Source of the DNA: Limonium bicolor
Lineage: Eukaryota > Streptophyta > Magnoliopsida > Caryophyllales > Plumbaginaceae
Assembly: GCA_023374045.1 (NCBI GenBank)
Contig: CM041780.1
Coordinates: 96,753,005 to 96,817,004 of the forward strand
Direction: 5' to 3'
DNA: 64,000 bases
The position numbers were made by a program, and so were the translations under genes. How positions within the stretch are numbered: position 1 is the first letter of the stretch; every line of letters starts with the position of its first letter. The notes under the pieces were generated by a model. The model worked only from the letters and a program-made list of their open reading frames with translations. It searched no databases and had not been told where the DNA came from. Positions 35,970-48,654 of this stretch are shown piece after piece.

Positions 35970-38611
35970 TGAAATACCCCAAACCTAATTATGCTGAGTA
36001 AACACCAATTTATGATGTAATAAGACTAAAACATGCCTTAGAAACATTGGTAGACAATTTAAACCAAGGAAAACACAAGGAAACGCCAAAAGGGCAATTT
36101 AAGCAAAAATGTGCTCTAAGCTGGAGTGACTTTGATTAGCACCCAAATATCATTATAAGACCTTATTAACATGATAATTGACATGTTAAATCAATTACCA
36201 AAGAAAAACAAGCTTAAACACAAAATGTGCTTTAAGACTCCTTAAAGCACCTTTTTGAGAAATTGTCTTAGAAATGAGTTTTGAGTGGTTAAATGCCCAT
36301 GATTACACCTTAATCAACATGTGTACTAATTATTATCACATTAGGAAGCCTAAATCAATGAGAAACCAAAAATTTCACAAATTTGTGCACTAATTTGTGA
36401 ATAGTGCCAAATAGTGCCTAGTTTTAGCTTTAGTCAACATAAGTCAATAAGTTGGTCAACCAAGACCATAAATATCCAATTTACTAAGGGGGGACGGTTT
36501 TTAAAGGGATGAGTCACCATAGGCTTCATCAAATAAGAAAAGAAGAAGAAGTAAAGTGAAAAAGAACTATTTGCTTTAAAAAGAAAATATCTCACCTTTT
36601 AACCTACATCTCCCCTCTCTTCTTCATTTCTTCTTCTTCCACTGAATATTTCTTCTTCTTCCTCCCAAGAAAACCGTGAGTGCTGCCTCCATTCATGCTC
36701 CATCTTCATTTGACCACCAAATGTTCATTTTAGCTCCAAATAAAAAACTAAGCATAGATTTCTCTTAGTTGGAGCAAGGCCTTCCTTTCTATCTTTTCAA
36801 ATCCTTAAAAGCTCAAGTTTGGTGCCATGAGAAAACTCCATAGATGGAGGAAAATCAAGTTTGAAGAGCTCTTTTGGTTCTCCATTCATCCAAGGAAATG
36901 AAAGTGGAAGAAAAATCAACTTTCCTTCATTTTTCACCCATGTATGAAAATTACCTCTCATGGAGCCTTATTTTTATGCCTTTTCTAGCTTATTTTAACC
37001 ACCAAGGACTAGTGGAGGTCCTCTTTCATTCATTGCCCAAGTCTATTTTGAGACTTTAAAGGTAATCATCCATTTTTATGTCTTAAAACACATTTTTAAC
37101 CTAGGAATGATTTCTTAAGGTTAGTGTATTATTTAGCACTCGTGAGAGTCATTGTATATTGATTAAAACATTGGCAAAGGAAATTAAGTTGGTGGCCGAG
37201 ATTCATACAAGAAAAGCCCTAAGGAGGAAGTTAAGATAAGCTTGAGAAAAATAAGGTAAATTGCTTACCTAATGGTGGTTTAAGGTTTTAAGGGATGAGG
37301 TTTAGATAAGTACTAATGTAGCTTAAAGCTTACATTATGTAATGGGTTATATAACCTAGTAAAAATAATTTAAACAAGCTTGTGAACTTGTAACTAAGGA
37401 GCCAATGGGAATGAGTTAGTAAGATAAGTATAAGGTGAATTATAAGAACACTTATATTGCTATGGGAGCATTGTTGTGTGTATTTGCAGGTTGAAAGCTA
37501 TTATTGTGGAAATTCAGTGTTTAAAGTTTAAGTCATTTAAGGGTCTAAGAGCCATGTCATTTAAGAGCCTTAGTGCTATGCAATTTAAGATTATTGCATT
37601 AGATTGAGTTAATTATGAATGAGTTGATTTGGGTGAGAAAATATGATGAGAAAGGATTTGATGTGTGTGAGATGATTGAATGAGAAAAACCATGCATAAG
37701 GGCATGATAATATACTAGAGGAGCTATGGCAAAATTTGAGTAGAAAAAAGTGTTTAAGTGGTTGTTGTGAATTAATATGACCTAGGATCTACTAGGAGTC
37801 ATTAAAGGAAATTTGAGTGAAAGTAAGTTAACAACGGTGTTCTTGAGGATTAGAATGACCTAGAGTTGTCTAGGAGGAATTAGAGGCTAGGAGGGTGTAA
37901 TTTGTGTGCTAAGATTGTGTACTAAGGATTTGAGTGTTCGTGATTGTATTAAGGGTGAAAAACTAAATGTTGAGTGTAGTAATATACTAAGGAAGCCATG
38001 TCAAAATTTGGAGAGGAAACTAAGTATTTAAGGTGTTCTAAGGAGATTTTATGACTACGGATGTTCTAGCATACATTAAGGGTTGTTTTGGTGAAAATGG
38101 ATAAAGTATGAAGTTCTTGAGTACTAGGAAGACCTAGGGATGTCGAAGAGGGACTAGGGGTTGCAATGGTGAATTTAAGGCACCAAAACCAAGGTTAAGG
38201 AAGCTAGGAAACTTGTACAAAGTTTGAAGGAAAAATAAGGTATAATGACTTGTAAGGATGTAAGCATGTGCTAGATTATATATAGCTTTGAGAAGTTTGA
38301 GTAAAGCAAATAGGTATGCATAATGATGCGTGAGGAGTAGTTAAGATGGTTGTGAAGAAAAATAATGATTAGTCGACGTCTTAGGCAAAATCACAAGTGG
38401 GAAGTGTAAGGAATCAAATGTTAAGTGTAAGAATTTTGTAAGAAACTGAGTGACAAGTTTGGTGATGATTGAGGAAGGTTTATTGAATGTTTTAAGGTGT
38501 TTAAACATGTAGGAAACATGTGGAAAGATTGTGGAATGAGTGGGAAAAGATTTGGGTGAATTTGGAGTTCAAAATGAGGAGAAAAGCACTTTGAAAATTG
38601 GCCTCTGTTTT

Positions 38612-38716
38612 GGACCGCCCCTAGGGACCGCCCCTGTGGGGAGGTCCAAGCAAATTCTGCAGGAAAACTAGCTTCTGGTTGGGATCGCCCCTGGGACCTC
38701 CCCAGAGGGGCGGTCC
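38612..38716 (+). repeat. Palindrome array 1 of B (ggaccgcccc type)
   Basis: Two modules of ggaccgcccc, gggaccgcccc and ggggaggtcc/ggggcggtcc arms (forward-forward-reverse). Confidence 0.85.
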
Positions 38717-38990
38717 AGTGCAGAAAAGAAAAAAAAATTGTTTTAAGGCTTCTAATGATGGGGGATTGGATGGTGATGGTTTTAGATGATGTTTAGGCCT
38801 TGTTTGGTGACATGTAAAGGCCTTAAAAAGTGTAAACGAGTGTTGAGAATTCCTTGTAAGAATTGAGTAAGTAGTTAAAGAGGTTTTAGTGGATGTTTTA
38901 AATTGAGTTTAAGTGCCCAAATGATGTTGGAACACATTAGAACACATGTGGTGAGGTTTGGAGTGAATTTAACACTTAAAAATAAGTTTC

Positions 38991-39250
38991 TGGAGCCGAC
39001 CTACCTTAGGACCGACCTTGGCAAGGTCGGTCAGGCTCAGAATACACACGCAGGAAACTCTCTGGAATGGACCGACCTTAGGAACGACCATGGACAAGGT
39101 CGGTCGGGCTGAAAAACAGTGAACAAAATGTTACTGGAATGGACCGACCTTAGGACCGACCTTGGAAAGGTCGGTCGAGTAGGAATTTTTCAACCAGAAT
39201 GTCTCTGGAATGGACCGACCCTGGGTAGGGTCAGTCGGTAGGGTCGGTCA
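38991..39250 (+). repeat. Palindrome array 2 of B (gaccgacctt type)
   Basis: Four modules, most with arms gaccgacctt, gaccgacctt and aaggtcggtc. The last is forward-reverse-reverse. Three are preceded by ctggaatg. It is followed by ataaatatatatatatata (39254 onward), a possible TATA region. Confidence 0.9.
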
Positions 39251-40440
39251 GCCCATAAATATATATATATATAAAAAAGAAATTTCAAGGATGTTAAGTG
39301 GTATTATGAGTATGCCATTAAGAGGGTAATGAAGATTAAAAAGACAAGGATATAAGGACATAAGGGGTTATGTTAAGTAAAGGATTTAAGTGTTTAAGGT
39401 TAAGTTTATAAGAACTTAAGTGGTTTTAAATGGGGATCATTTGTGGCTAAGTAAGTTAAGTAAATTGGAAGTAATTAACAACCTTAATTGGATGAATGTT
39501 TTAGGGTTTGAGTATTTGGACTCCGGAGGAGAGTAAGCAACCGAACAACCGACGGTGTACGGTATGATTTTCTTGTGACCTGGTTGCTAACGAGGTGTCC
39601 CTCGGCTTGTGTGCTATTTGTTTATGTGTGCCGACTAAACAAGATAAAGCATGCTACTGGAATATTATGTTTGTTGTGTGATTGTGATGCACTAACACAA
39701 CTTACCGTGAGAACTTGCTAACGATGTTTAGTGAATAATTATGTGAGAATAAGGAACACTCCCATATGTTGTTTTCTTAGTAACCGAAAGAGGTTAACTA
39801 TCAAACACTGACTTGAGACTTTCTACTAACTGGAACTTGGGGGGAGTGAGGAATCCGGGACTGACTCTGGTCATGCATGTTAAAGAAAGGGGGTCGGTAT
39901 CTGAATCAGATCCGACTTCCGCTTAAGGACTTGTCTTCGGACTTGTCGCCTAGGGTCAAATGTCGGCTCAGCTACATCGGATTTCCCGTCCAAGGTAGGA
40001 GGAATTAAGATGGTGCGGTAGGATCACCTAAATCCTAATTTTAAGTATGATGTTTATTCAACCAATGGAGTTAATAGCTCATTGGCTAGGGTTGCTTTTG
40101 ACCCGACAAAAATAAACATTGAGATAAGATACAACCATTTCTATTTAAAGAACGGGTTGTATTCTAAGACTAAGATAAGGTTTAAGATTGAGGTAAGATA
40201 AGGTTGGACTGAGATTAAGTGGAAACATAACTTAAGGAGTTAAACGATTAACTCACTAACTAAGGAAACGCTTTTAAGTCGTTCATTGTGTTTGAACTTT
40301 GATTGTTCATATGTGGCTTGTTGTTTATTGCACTTTCCATTATGTTGTGAATCTAATCAACCTCCATGCTATCGACAATTAGTCGTCGTAGCCACATTTG
40401 CTTGGGGGCCATGAGAGGATCGTACCAGCAAAGGTGCTGA

Positions 40441-40472
40441 CCCCCTTGGGGGCTACTGTTTATATTTTGCAG
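40441..40472 (+). other. CUYG-loop hairpin and acceptor-like site, 5' LTR of B
   Basis: CCCC-CUUG-GGGG followed by tttatattttgcag before gt. Counterpart of 23813-23844 in A. Confidence 0.6.
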
Positions 40473-40707
40473 GTGAATGTCAGAAGACAACCGTCCTGAG
40501 AGTAAGATGGGGTAGACTACTATGGGTTTAAGTGTGACCTACGAGTTGTGCATGTACACTCGTATGGCAATTTGAGTTAGTAAGCTGTATAGGATGTAAG
40601 GAGTTTGTAAGAGTGTTATGTATTTGGTTAAGGCTTGTAAGTACTAATGTTCGGTATATTCGGGTCCATCAGACCGTAGCTAGATCTTGGAGATTTTAGT
40701 ATGCCTA

Positions 40708-40729
40708 GTTGGTCACGTGGGTGACTAAC
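40708..40729 (+). other. Conserved LTR-end hairpin, B
   Basis: GTTGGTCAC-GTGG-GTGACTAAC. One pair of the 9-bp stem is a G-U wobble relative to A. Confidence 0.8.
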
Positions 40730-40833
40730 GGCGGTAACACCAATTGTTGTAAGAAATCCGCTGCAAGGTTAATATAAGTGAATAGAGGTTTATGAGTTAA
40801 GTATGGCGTTATGAGTTTAGGTGTTACAAAAAG

Positions 40834-40845
40834 TGGTATCAGAGC
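40834..40845 (+). other. Primer-binding site of B (tRNA-iMet)
   Basis: tggtatcagagc, five bases after the LTR end, as in A. Confidence 0.88.
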
Positions 40846-41779
40846 GTAGTTACGCTCTGATGACAGGAATTACCGAACTTAGGAGGATACCGAGTTAGAG
40901 TTTGAGTTACGGATTAAGGGTTGAGAGATAGAGCGAGAGGTGCGTTAGTTAGGACTTCCCGGTGTTTACCGGATATCCATAGTACCTAAACCCGCCCTCC
41001 ACATCCCTTTCTTGAATTACGGGGAACAAACGCCATAGAGAAGAAAGCCTTCTCTTACTCGGGGAAACCCGATCTGGTAGTTAGTTATCATTAAGCAATA
41101 TGAGAAACACATCTTTATACAACAGTTTACGAAAACTTGGAGGTTTTAGTTGGGGCGCAACAGTGAAATAGGCGCTACCAAAGGAATTCTACCAGTAAGA
41201 GAACGGAAATTACCGGCAACATGGGTCGACATGCTACGCAGTCGAGTTACCCCGCCATACCAATAATAAGAAAAGCACTACGAGTGCAATGGAAAGGAAA
41301 AGATAAGCGACATGAGTACCAGACAGTGGTCCGAATGAGCATAGCAGTGGGATAAGATATAACGTGAGAATTAAGATTACCGAAAGGTCCAGTTATAAAT
41401 GGGAACTCCAAACCCTATACAGGGATAAAGGTTAAAACCTGACTGACATAGCACAGACGACAATAAAAACGCGTACAACTGTATACCGGAATAGAACTAC
41501 GATGTAGTGCCTAAAGGAGAATCATTACTTAGTAGCCACGACAAAATGTGTGGAAACGGGGGCGAGGATTAAGGCATAAGAAAATAACAAGGGGTTCCCT
41601 TAGAAAGAGGAACGCCATGATAAGTAACAGTACTGTCAAAACAGCAAGGAAACTGCTAAATGGTCAGTTATCCAAAATGAGAGAACATCGAAGGAGTCCC
41701 GAGGACTACCAATTACATGGAGATTAGGAGGAAGTACCACTACCAACGCACACAGTACTGGTAGCCCATCTTGCATGGC

Positions 41780-41799
41780 GCACTTGCCATAGCAAGTGC
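41780..41799 (+). other. Interior hairpin GCACTTGC/GCAAGTGC in B
   Basis: Same 8-bp stem as 25269-25288 in A with a different loop (CATA). Confidence 0.7.
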
Positions 41800-44675
41800 T
41801 ACCATGGTTAAGTAATACGGGGAGCCATCATGGCGAGATAGTAGAACGCTACAGTCGTAATACATATTAATACCATATTGCAAATCCATTAGAACGGGAG
41901 AATGAGACCTTGGAAAGGCCTGACGGCCTGACCATGATGAGATGAGTCGACACACCAGTCAGCAGGAAGCTGAACTTGGACGGAATACTAAATGGTGTAA
42001 AATTTTAGCAACAGTACAACCTACTACAGCAACAACATACAAGGAATGTATCAGGAGATACAATGAAGGCAGTCGACAGAACGACTTCCAGCAGGAATAG
42101 GATAGAACTCCCAAGATGACCATTAAGAATACCAATAACAACAATCTTCGTTAAATATGTTAGTAAACCCCGGAAACAGGGACAGAGGGAATAAACTTAA
42201 GTTATAACCTACCAAGGGTTAAGGACATACAATTCCGACAGAGGAGAGCTCAGAGGACTACCCCCACAGAGCGGGCATAGTCGAGCCGAACAAGCTGATG
42301 AATGACAGTTAGTATTGTTTGCCTAACTCATTAACACCCAAGTATGATTGATCACTGACGGTGGCATAGTCAAGAAATGTTGAACGAAGCGTTGAGATGG
42401 AAGCATAAGATGACAGGATGATACCCAACTTAGACACCGTGAGGCAGTTGCCGAATACGAACCATAAACTTATGAGGGTAACCTACAGGTGAGTAAGATT
42501 ACAAGCAGTGAACCGAGCACCGGCTCTCACTCAATGACATTAAGCACTGAGAGCCTACGAGCCAAGGATGTTAACCACATCAGAGCCCGAGGTGCAGTAA
42601 GTTGTAAGAGACCTTATTTAAGCCATGAAGTAACTACAATTCGTAGATATTAACAGTTACCAAACCTATAACTTAGATTATGGAAAATATTGCCAGGAAA
42701 GGGCACCAGTGAGAATAATGAGATAGTACATTGTCAGGGGCGGAGAACGAACCATTCCTTTTAGGGTGGGGATACCTTTCCTTGTTGTTAGGCCATGAGT
42801 GGGAATAAACCCCTCAAAAAGGGCTTTCACTTATTAGAGATATAATACGCTTTTGTTAGAGAATGAAAACCGTAAACCTTAAGATTACCTTAGAATATAC
42901 CAGATACACTTGAGCAGTAAGGGAGGCTGCATAGACAGACCTCATATCCAACACCCGGGATTTAAGAATCAGTAATCATCGGAGATAAACATTGTGAGTG
43001 CACAGTTTGGCACGTCAGGTGACCAACACTCAGAAGAGCTTATGATTCAATGGATGACTTCTTCGGTTACCGGTTAAATTACATGGTAAATAACATCATA
43101 AAGGATGAAAGAATGTGAGAGAAATTATCCTACTTACGAACCTGATATTGATGCAAAACACCTTCATATTAAGAGATAACAATTTTACAACACGGTACAG
43201 CAACCGCCATACACTGAAATTAAAGAACTCCCAGTGTGTGTTTACACCAGGAAGGGATCGAGTATAAGATAAGATGTTAGAATAAGTGAGTAAGTAGTTG
43301 CACCATCAATGGGCAACATGGTAAAGGCCAACTACCACTGTAGCAGATGTCGTAAGGACAATATTTATATAAGGGGATTAAGTCATGGTGCGCAGTAAAG
43401 CGACCATTAAGTATAAGCCGTCAAATAATGACACTGAGGCAATTAGATTTATGAGCTAAGACCGACATAAGTAAGGAAATAAGATGGTAGACGAACTGTG
43501 CATTGACGCCAGTAGTCTAGGCCATGCGAGGTATGATTTCACAGGAAGCACACTACCCATTCCTTAAGGAACTGGAAGTGCATTCCTAGTATATCAAAAT
43601 ATGAGAAACAAGATGAGAGGCTCTATGGAAAGAGACCTGAGTTACTTAAAGACTGAGTTAGTACAGAATACAGAAAGGAGCTAGAGCATACCATACCCAA
43701 GAACACAATAAATGGATTTCCCTTGATTAAGATCAAGAAGAACAATAAGTGTTATTATGGAACGATGAAAGAGGAGATCGACAACAGAATACTTCATAGT
43801 TAGCAATGGCTAAACGTGTGACGGACACTACGAGTTTACTAAAACGAGATGTGGGACGACTGCACCCCACAGGGGCTTGCAGGCCTAACAGGCTCATTTA
43901 TGAGTTAGTTGGGTAAGTAGTAATGTATCAGTAAGGTACCTCATGCATGTAGACGAGTGGTGTAAGGAACACGGGAAGTAGTCGACTCCATACCACGGTC
44001 AACGACGCAAGATCAGACAAGAGCAGCTACTACCACATACAGTTGAAGAGAAAGGGACTCAGTTGAAAAAACGACACTAAGGAATCAGAGAACAAATAAT
44101 TAAGAACTATGAACTGCGAAGAGCACGGATTATTAAGTATAGATAGGACATGTCTTAAGAAGTTAAGGATAAAACTGTAAGCGCAATAAGCACTAAACAG
44201 TAGTTTCAGATTAAGAATCATCCTCGGACCAAAGGTCAGTTGGAAAGAACGATTTAGACACTTGAGAAAACACTAAGAGTAAGAACATTAGATCTTCAAG
44301 GAAAATGGATAGACGAGTTACAACTCATTAAGGCCGTGTATATATAAAGATAACACGTGTCCACTGAGAGACCAATATTCCTAAATTGTAAGGAGGCAAA
44401 AGGATATACAATACTATAAAAGGATAAGAAAGGCACACTAAGCCTACGGTTATTAGAGTCGCGCAGCGAAAGCTAGCAGATCAGTACCTTTGAGATTAGA
44501 CCAAACTAAGTTAAGAAATTGGTATAAGTACCGTTAGGAATCCTTGATACAGAGACTAAGCCATTAACATAGTTATGACCCTCTGATCGAATTATAAGTG
44601 AGATAGATGACATGGAAGCTAGAATGCTTGGTGAGAATTAGACATCTTGAACCTATGTTCAAGGATGATAATGTT

Positions 44676-44710
44676 GATTACGTGGGCGTAATCCATTTTA
44701 AGGGGGGTAG
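44676..44710 (+). other. Interior hairpin plus PPT-like tract in B
   Basis: GATTACG-TGGG-CGTAATC followed by tttaaggggggtag and then agcg...cgct. It matches A while the surrounding sequence has diverged. Confidence 0.7.
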
Positions 44711-45484
44711 AGCGAAAAACCGCTTAACGTATGTTTATGTACTAAGTACGTAAACTACGGTGTGCATAGCACAAAAGAATTTGAGAATTTGTTCTTACAT
44801 AAACATTTTGAGATTAATCTTGGTTATTACGCACAGAAGATGTGAATACCATACACATTAAGTACCTATCTTGTTAACTCCGGTGTGAGTACAAGTTAAG
44901 AGAATTAGTGAAGAGGATTAAGGAGACTTAAGGAATATGTGAGATATGAGTCGATATGAATGTATGTGTGAGATAAGAATAAGATAACACTGTGAGATAT
45001 TATTCGATATGGGTATGAGGTAGGAAATAGTAATGCTATGAGGTATAAGATGGTAAGAATTGGTATGAGACTGATATAGGACTTAGTAGGAATAAGAGTC
45101 ATGAGGTAATTACTAAGAGATGGATTGGGAATGTTGATGGACTGAGTCCACGCCTTGAAGATGTAATGATTATGATTAGAGGAACTAAAAGATAGAAAAT
45201 TGGAAGTGAGTGAATTATTTGATGTTTGAAAATGACGTGGGAGGTGGAACTTGATTTTCTAGGGATCAAGGGAAACCGAACACAAATTGGGGTGGAAGGA
45301 TAGTTCAACACTGATGCTGATCACATCAGAGTTGGATGATTCCTGAAACTCCCTACCAGTGGTCACAATTAAATCACGCTAAGGATAGAGGAATTAGGAT
45401 AAAACGAATTGGAGTTTATTGTATTTTCAAATAGAGGGAATTATCCCTCACTTGACCTCGTAAAAATGATTTCCTTTTTACTGA

Positions 45485-45625
45485 GACTCGCCCATGAAGT
45501 CGAGGACGGAAGAGCCTTTATCTTCGGACCGGTGACATGGGGAGAACAGAGTTGTTTTGTATTCTAGCCCATGAAGGCAAGGACGAATGTGCCTTTTTCT
45601 ATGGACCGTAGACATGGGAGAATAC
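45485..45625 (+). repeat. Two-copy ~70-bp repeat near the 3' end of B interior
   Basis: The pattern gcccatgaag(t/g)c(g)aggacg ... gcctttatcttcggaccg ... gacatgggga occurs twice with small changes. Confidence 0.6.
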
Positions 45626-45851
45626 GATGAAAATTATGTGATTGTTTTAATCATCAAAAGGAACAAAGGGAATTTTGAGTGCTATACATGCTTAAGCATG
45701 TTGTGTGATATTTGAGTATAAGTATGTGACAGACCTAATGAGTCAATAAGTTTAAGTACATATAAGCACGATCTATATGATCTATGGAATGAGGTAAGCC
45801 ATGTAATCTAATAAAATAAGATGCATGGGAACTTTGGGGACAAAGTTCATT

Positions 45852-45863
45852 TAAGGGGGTAGA
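45852..45863 (+). other. 3' polypurine tract of B
   Basis: taagggggtaga, one base before the 3' LTR. Confidence 0.75.
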
Positions 45864-48519
45864 TTGAAATACCCCAAACCTATGTATGCTTATTAAATAT
45901 CAATTTATGATGTAATAAGGCTAAAACATGCCTTAGAAACATTGGTAGACAATTTAAACCAAGGAAGCACAAGGAAACGCCAGAAAGGCAATTTAAGCAA
46001 AAATGTGCTCTAAGCTTGGAGTGACTTTGATTATCACCCAAATATCATTATAAGACCTTATTAACATGATAATGGAAATTTTAAATCAATTACCAAAGAA
46101 AACCAAGCTCAAAAACAAGCTTAAACACAAAATGTGCTTTAAGACTCTTTAAAGCACCTTTTTGAGAAATTGTCTTAGAAATGAGTTTTGAGTGGCTAAA
46201 TGCCCATGATTACACCTTAATCAATATTTGTACTAATTAGTATCACAATAGGAATCCTAAATCAATGAGAAACCAAAAATTTCACAAATTTGTGCACTAA
46301 TTTGTGAATAGTGCCAAATAGTGCCTAGTTTTAGCTTTAGTCAACATAAGTCAATAAGTTGGTCAACCAAGACCATACATATCCTATTTACTAAAGGAGG
46401 GGACGGTTTTTAAAGGGATGAGTCACCATAGGCTTCATCAAATAAGAAAAGAAGAAGTAAAGTGAAAAAGAACTATTTGCTTTAAAAAGAAAATATCTTA
46501 CCTTTTAACCTACATATCTCCTCTCTTCTTCATTTCTTCTTCTTCCACTGAATATTTCTTCTTCTTCCTCCCAAGAAAACCGTGAGTGCTGCCTCCATTC
46601 ATGCTCCATCTTCATTTGACCACCAAATGTTCATTTTAGCTCCAAATCAAAAACTAAGCATAGATTTCTCTTAGTTGGAGCAAGGCCTTCCTTTCTATCT
46701 TTTCAAATCCTTCAAAGCTCAAGTTTGGTTCCATGAGAAAACTCCATTGATGGAGGAAAATCAAGTTTGAAGAGCTCTTTTGGTTCTCCATTCATCCAAG
46801 GTAATGAAAGTGGAAGAAAAATCAACTTTCCTTCATTTTTCACCCATGTCCGAAAATTACCTCTCATGGAGCCTTATTTTTATGCCTTTTTCTAGCTTAT
46901 TTTAATCACCAAGGACTAGTGGAGGCCCTCTTTCATTCAGTGCCCAAGTCTATTTTGAGACTTCAAAGGTAATCATCCACTTTTATGTCTTAAAACACAT
47001 TTTTAACCTAGGAATGATTCCTTAAGGTTAGTGTATTATTTAGCACTCATGAGAGTCATTGTATATTGATTAGAACATTGGCAAAGGAAATTAAGTTGGT
47101 GGCCGAGATTCATACAAGAAAACCCCTAAGGAGGAAATTCAGATAAGCTTGAGAAAAATAAGGTAAAGTGCTTACCTAATGGTGGTTTAAGGATTTAAGG
47201 GATGAGGTTTAGATAAGTACTAATGTAGCTTAAAGCTTACATTATGTAATGGGTTATATAACCTAGGAAAAAGAATTTAAACAAGCTTGTGAACTTGTGA
47301 CTAAGGAACCAATGGGAATGAGTTAGTAAGATAAGTATAAGGTGAATTATGAGAACACTTATATTGCTATGGGAGCATTGTTGTGTGCATTTGCAGGTTG
47401 AAAGCTATTATTGTGGAAATTCAGTGTTTAAAGTTTAAGTCATTTAAGGGCCTAAGAGCCATGTCATTTAAGAGCCTTAGTGCTATGCAATTTAAGATTA
47501 TTGCATTACATTGAGTTAATTATGAATGAGTTGATTTGGGTGAGAAAATATGATGAGAAAGGATTTGATGTGTGTGAGATGATTGAATGAGAAAAGCCAT
47601 GCATAAGGGCATGATAATATACTAGAGGAGCTATGGAAAAATTTGAGTAGAAAACAAAGTGTTTAAGTGGTTGTTGTGAATTAATATGACCTAGGATCTA
47701 CTAGGAGTCATTAAAGGAAATTTGAGTGAAAATAAGTTAACAACGGTGTTCTTGAGGATTAGAATGACCTAGAGTTGTCTAGGAGGAATTAGAGGCTATG
47801 AGGGTGTACTTTGTGTGCTAAGATTGTGTACTAAGGATTGAGTGTTCATGATTATATTAAGGGTGACCAACTAAATGTTGGGTGTAGTAATATACTAAGG
47901 AAGCCATGTCAAAATTTGGAGAGGAAACTAAGTGTTTAAGGTGTTCTAAGGAGATTTTATGACTAAGGATGTTCTAGCAAACATTAAGGGTTGTTTTGGG
48001 GAAAATTGATAAACTATGGAGTTCTTGAGTACTAGGAAGACCTAGGGATATCTAAGAGGGACTAGGGGTTGCAATGGTGAATTTAAGGCACCAAAACCAA
48101 GGTTAAGGAAGCTAGGAAACTTGTACAAAGTTTGAAGGAAAAATAAGGTATAATGACTTGTAAGGATGTAAGCATGTGCTCGATTATATATAGCTTTGAG
48201 AAGTTTGAGTAAAGCAAATGGGTATGCATAATGATGCGTGAGGAGTAGTTAAGATGGTTGTGAAGAAAAATAATGATTAGTCGAGGTCTTAGGCAAAATC
48301 ACAAGTGGGAAGTGTAAGGAATCAAATGTTAAGTGTAAGAATTTTGTAAGAAATTGAGTGACAAGTTTGGTGATGATTGAGGAAGGTTTATTGAATGTTT
48401 TAAGGTGTTTAAACATGTAGGAAACATGCGGAAAGATTGTGGAATGAGTGGGAAAAGATTTGGGTGAATTTGGAGTTCAAAATGAGGAGAAAAGCACTTT
48501 GAAAATTGGCCTCTGTTTT

Positions 48520-48623
48520 GGACCGCCCCTAGGGACCGCCCTGTGGGGAGGTCCAAGCGAATTCTGCAGGAAAACTAGCTTCTGGTTGGGACCGCCCCTA
48601 GGACCTCCACAGAGGGGTGCTCC
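48520..48623 (+). repeat. Palindrome array 1, 3' LTR of B
   Basis: Counterpart of 38612-38716, with the last arm decayed to ggggtgctcc. Confidence 0.8.
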
Positions 48624-48654
48624 AGTGCAGAAAAGAAAAAAAATTGTTTTAAGG

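Larger units (their letters stand above)
35970..40828 (+). repeat. 5' LTR of B
   Basis: tgaaataccccaaacc ... ggtgttaca. It carries two palindrome arrays (38612-38716 and 38991-39250), a TATA-like run just after the second, the CUUG hairpin with acceptor-like site (40441-40472) and the G-box hairpin (40708-40729). At the donor-like word conserved elsewhere (caaggtaatgaaa), this copy reads caaggaaatgaaa. Confidence 0.9.
40829..45864 (+). other. Noncoding interior of B
   Basis: No gag/pol motif and no long frame. It aligns in pieces to the interior of A, including the PBS-proximal region, the GCACTTGC hairpin, the aggcctgacggcct hairpin near 41915, a gatgtgggac block near 43849, gtcgcgcagc near 44458, and the hairpin with a PPT-like tract at 44676-44710. 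Confidence 0.78.

Noticed and set aside
24294..45864. Highly decayed gag-pol in the interiors of A and B
   Set aside because: No gag zinc knuckle, protease, RT or integrase motif in any frame by eye; a profile search could still find remnants.
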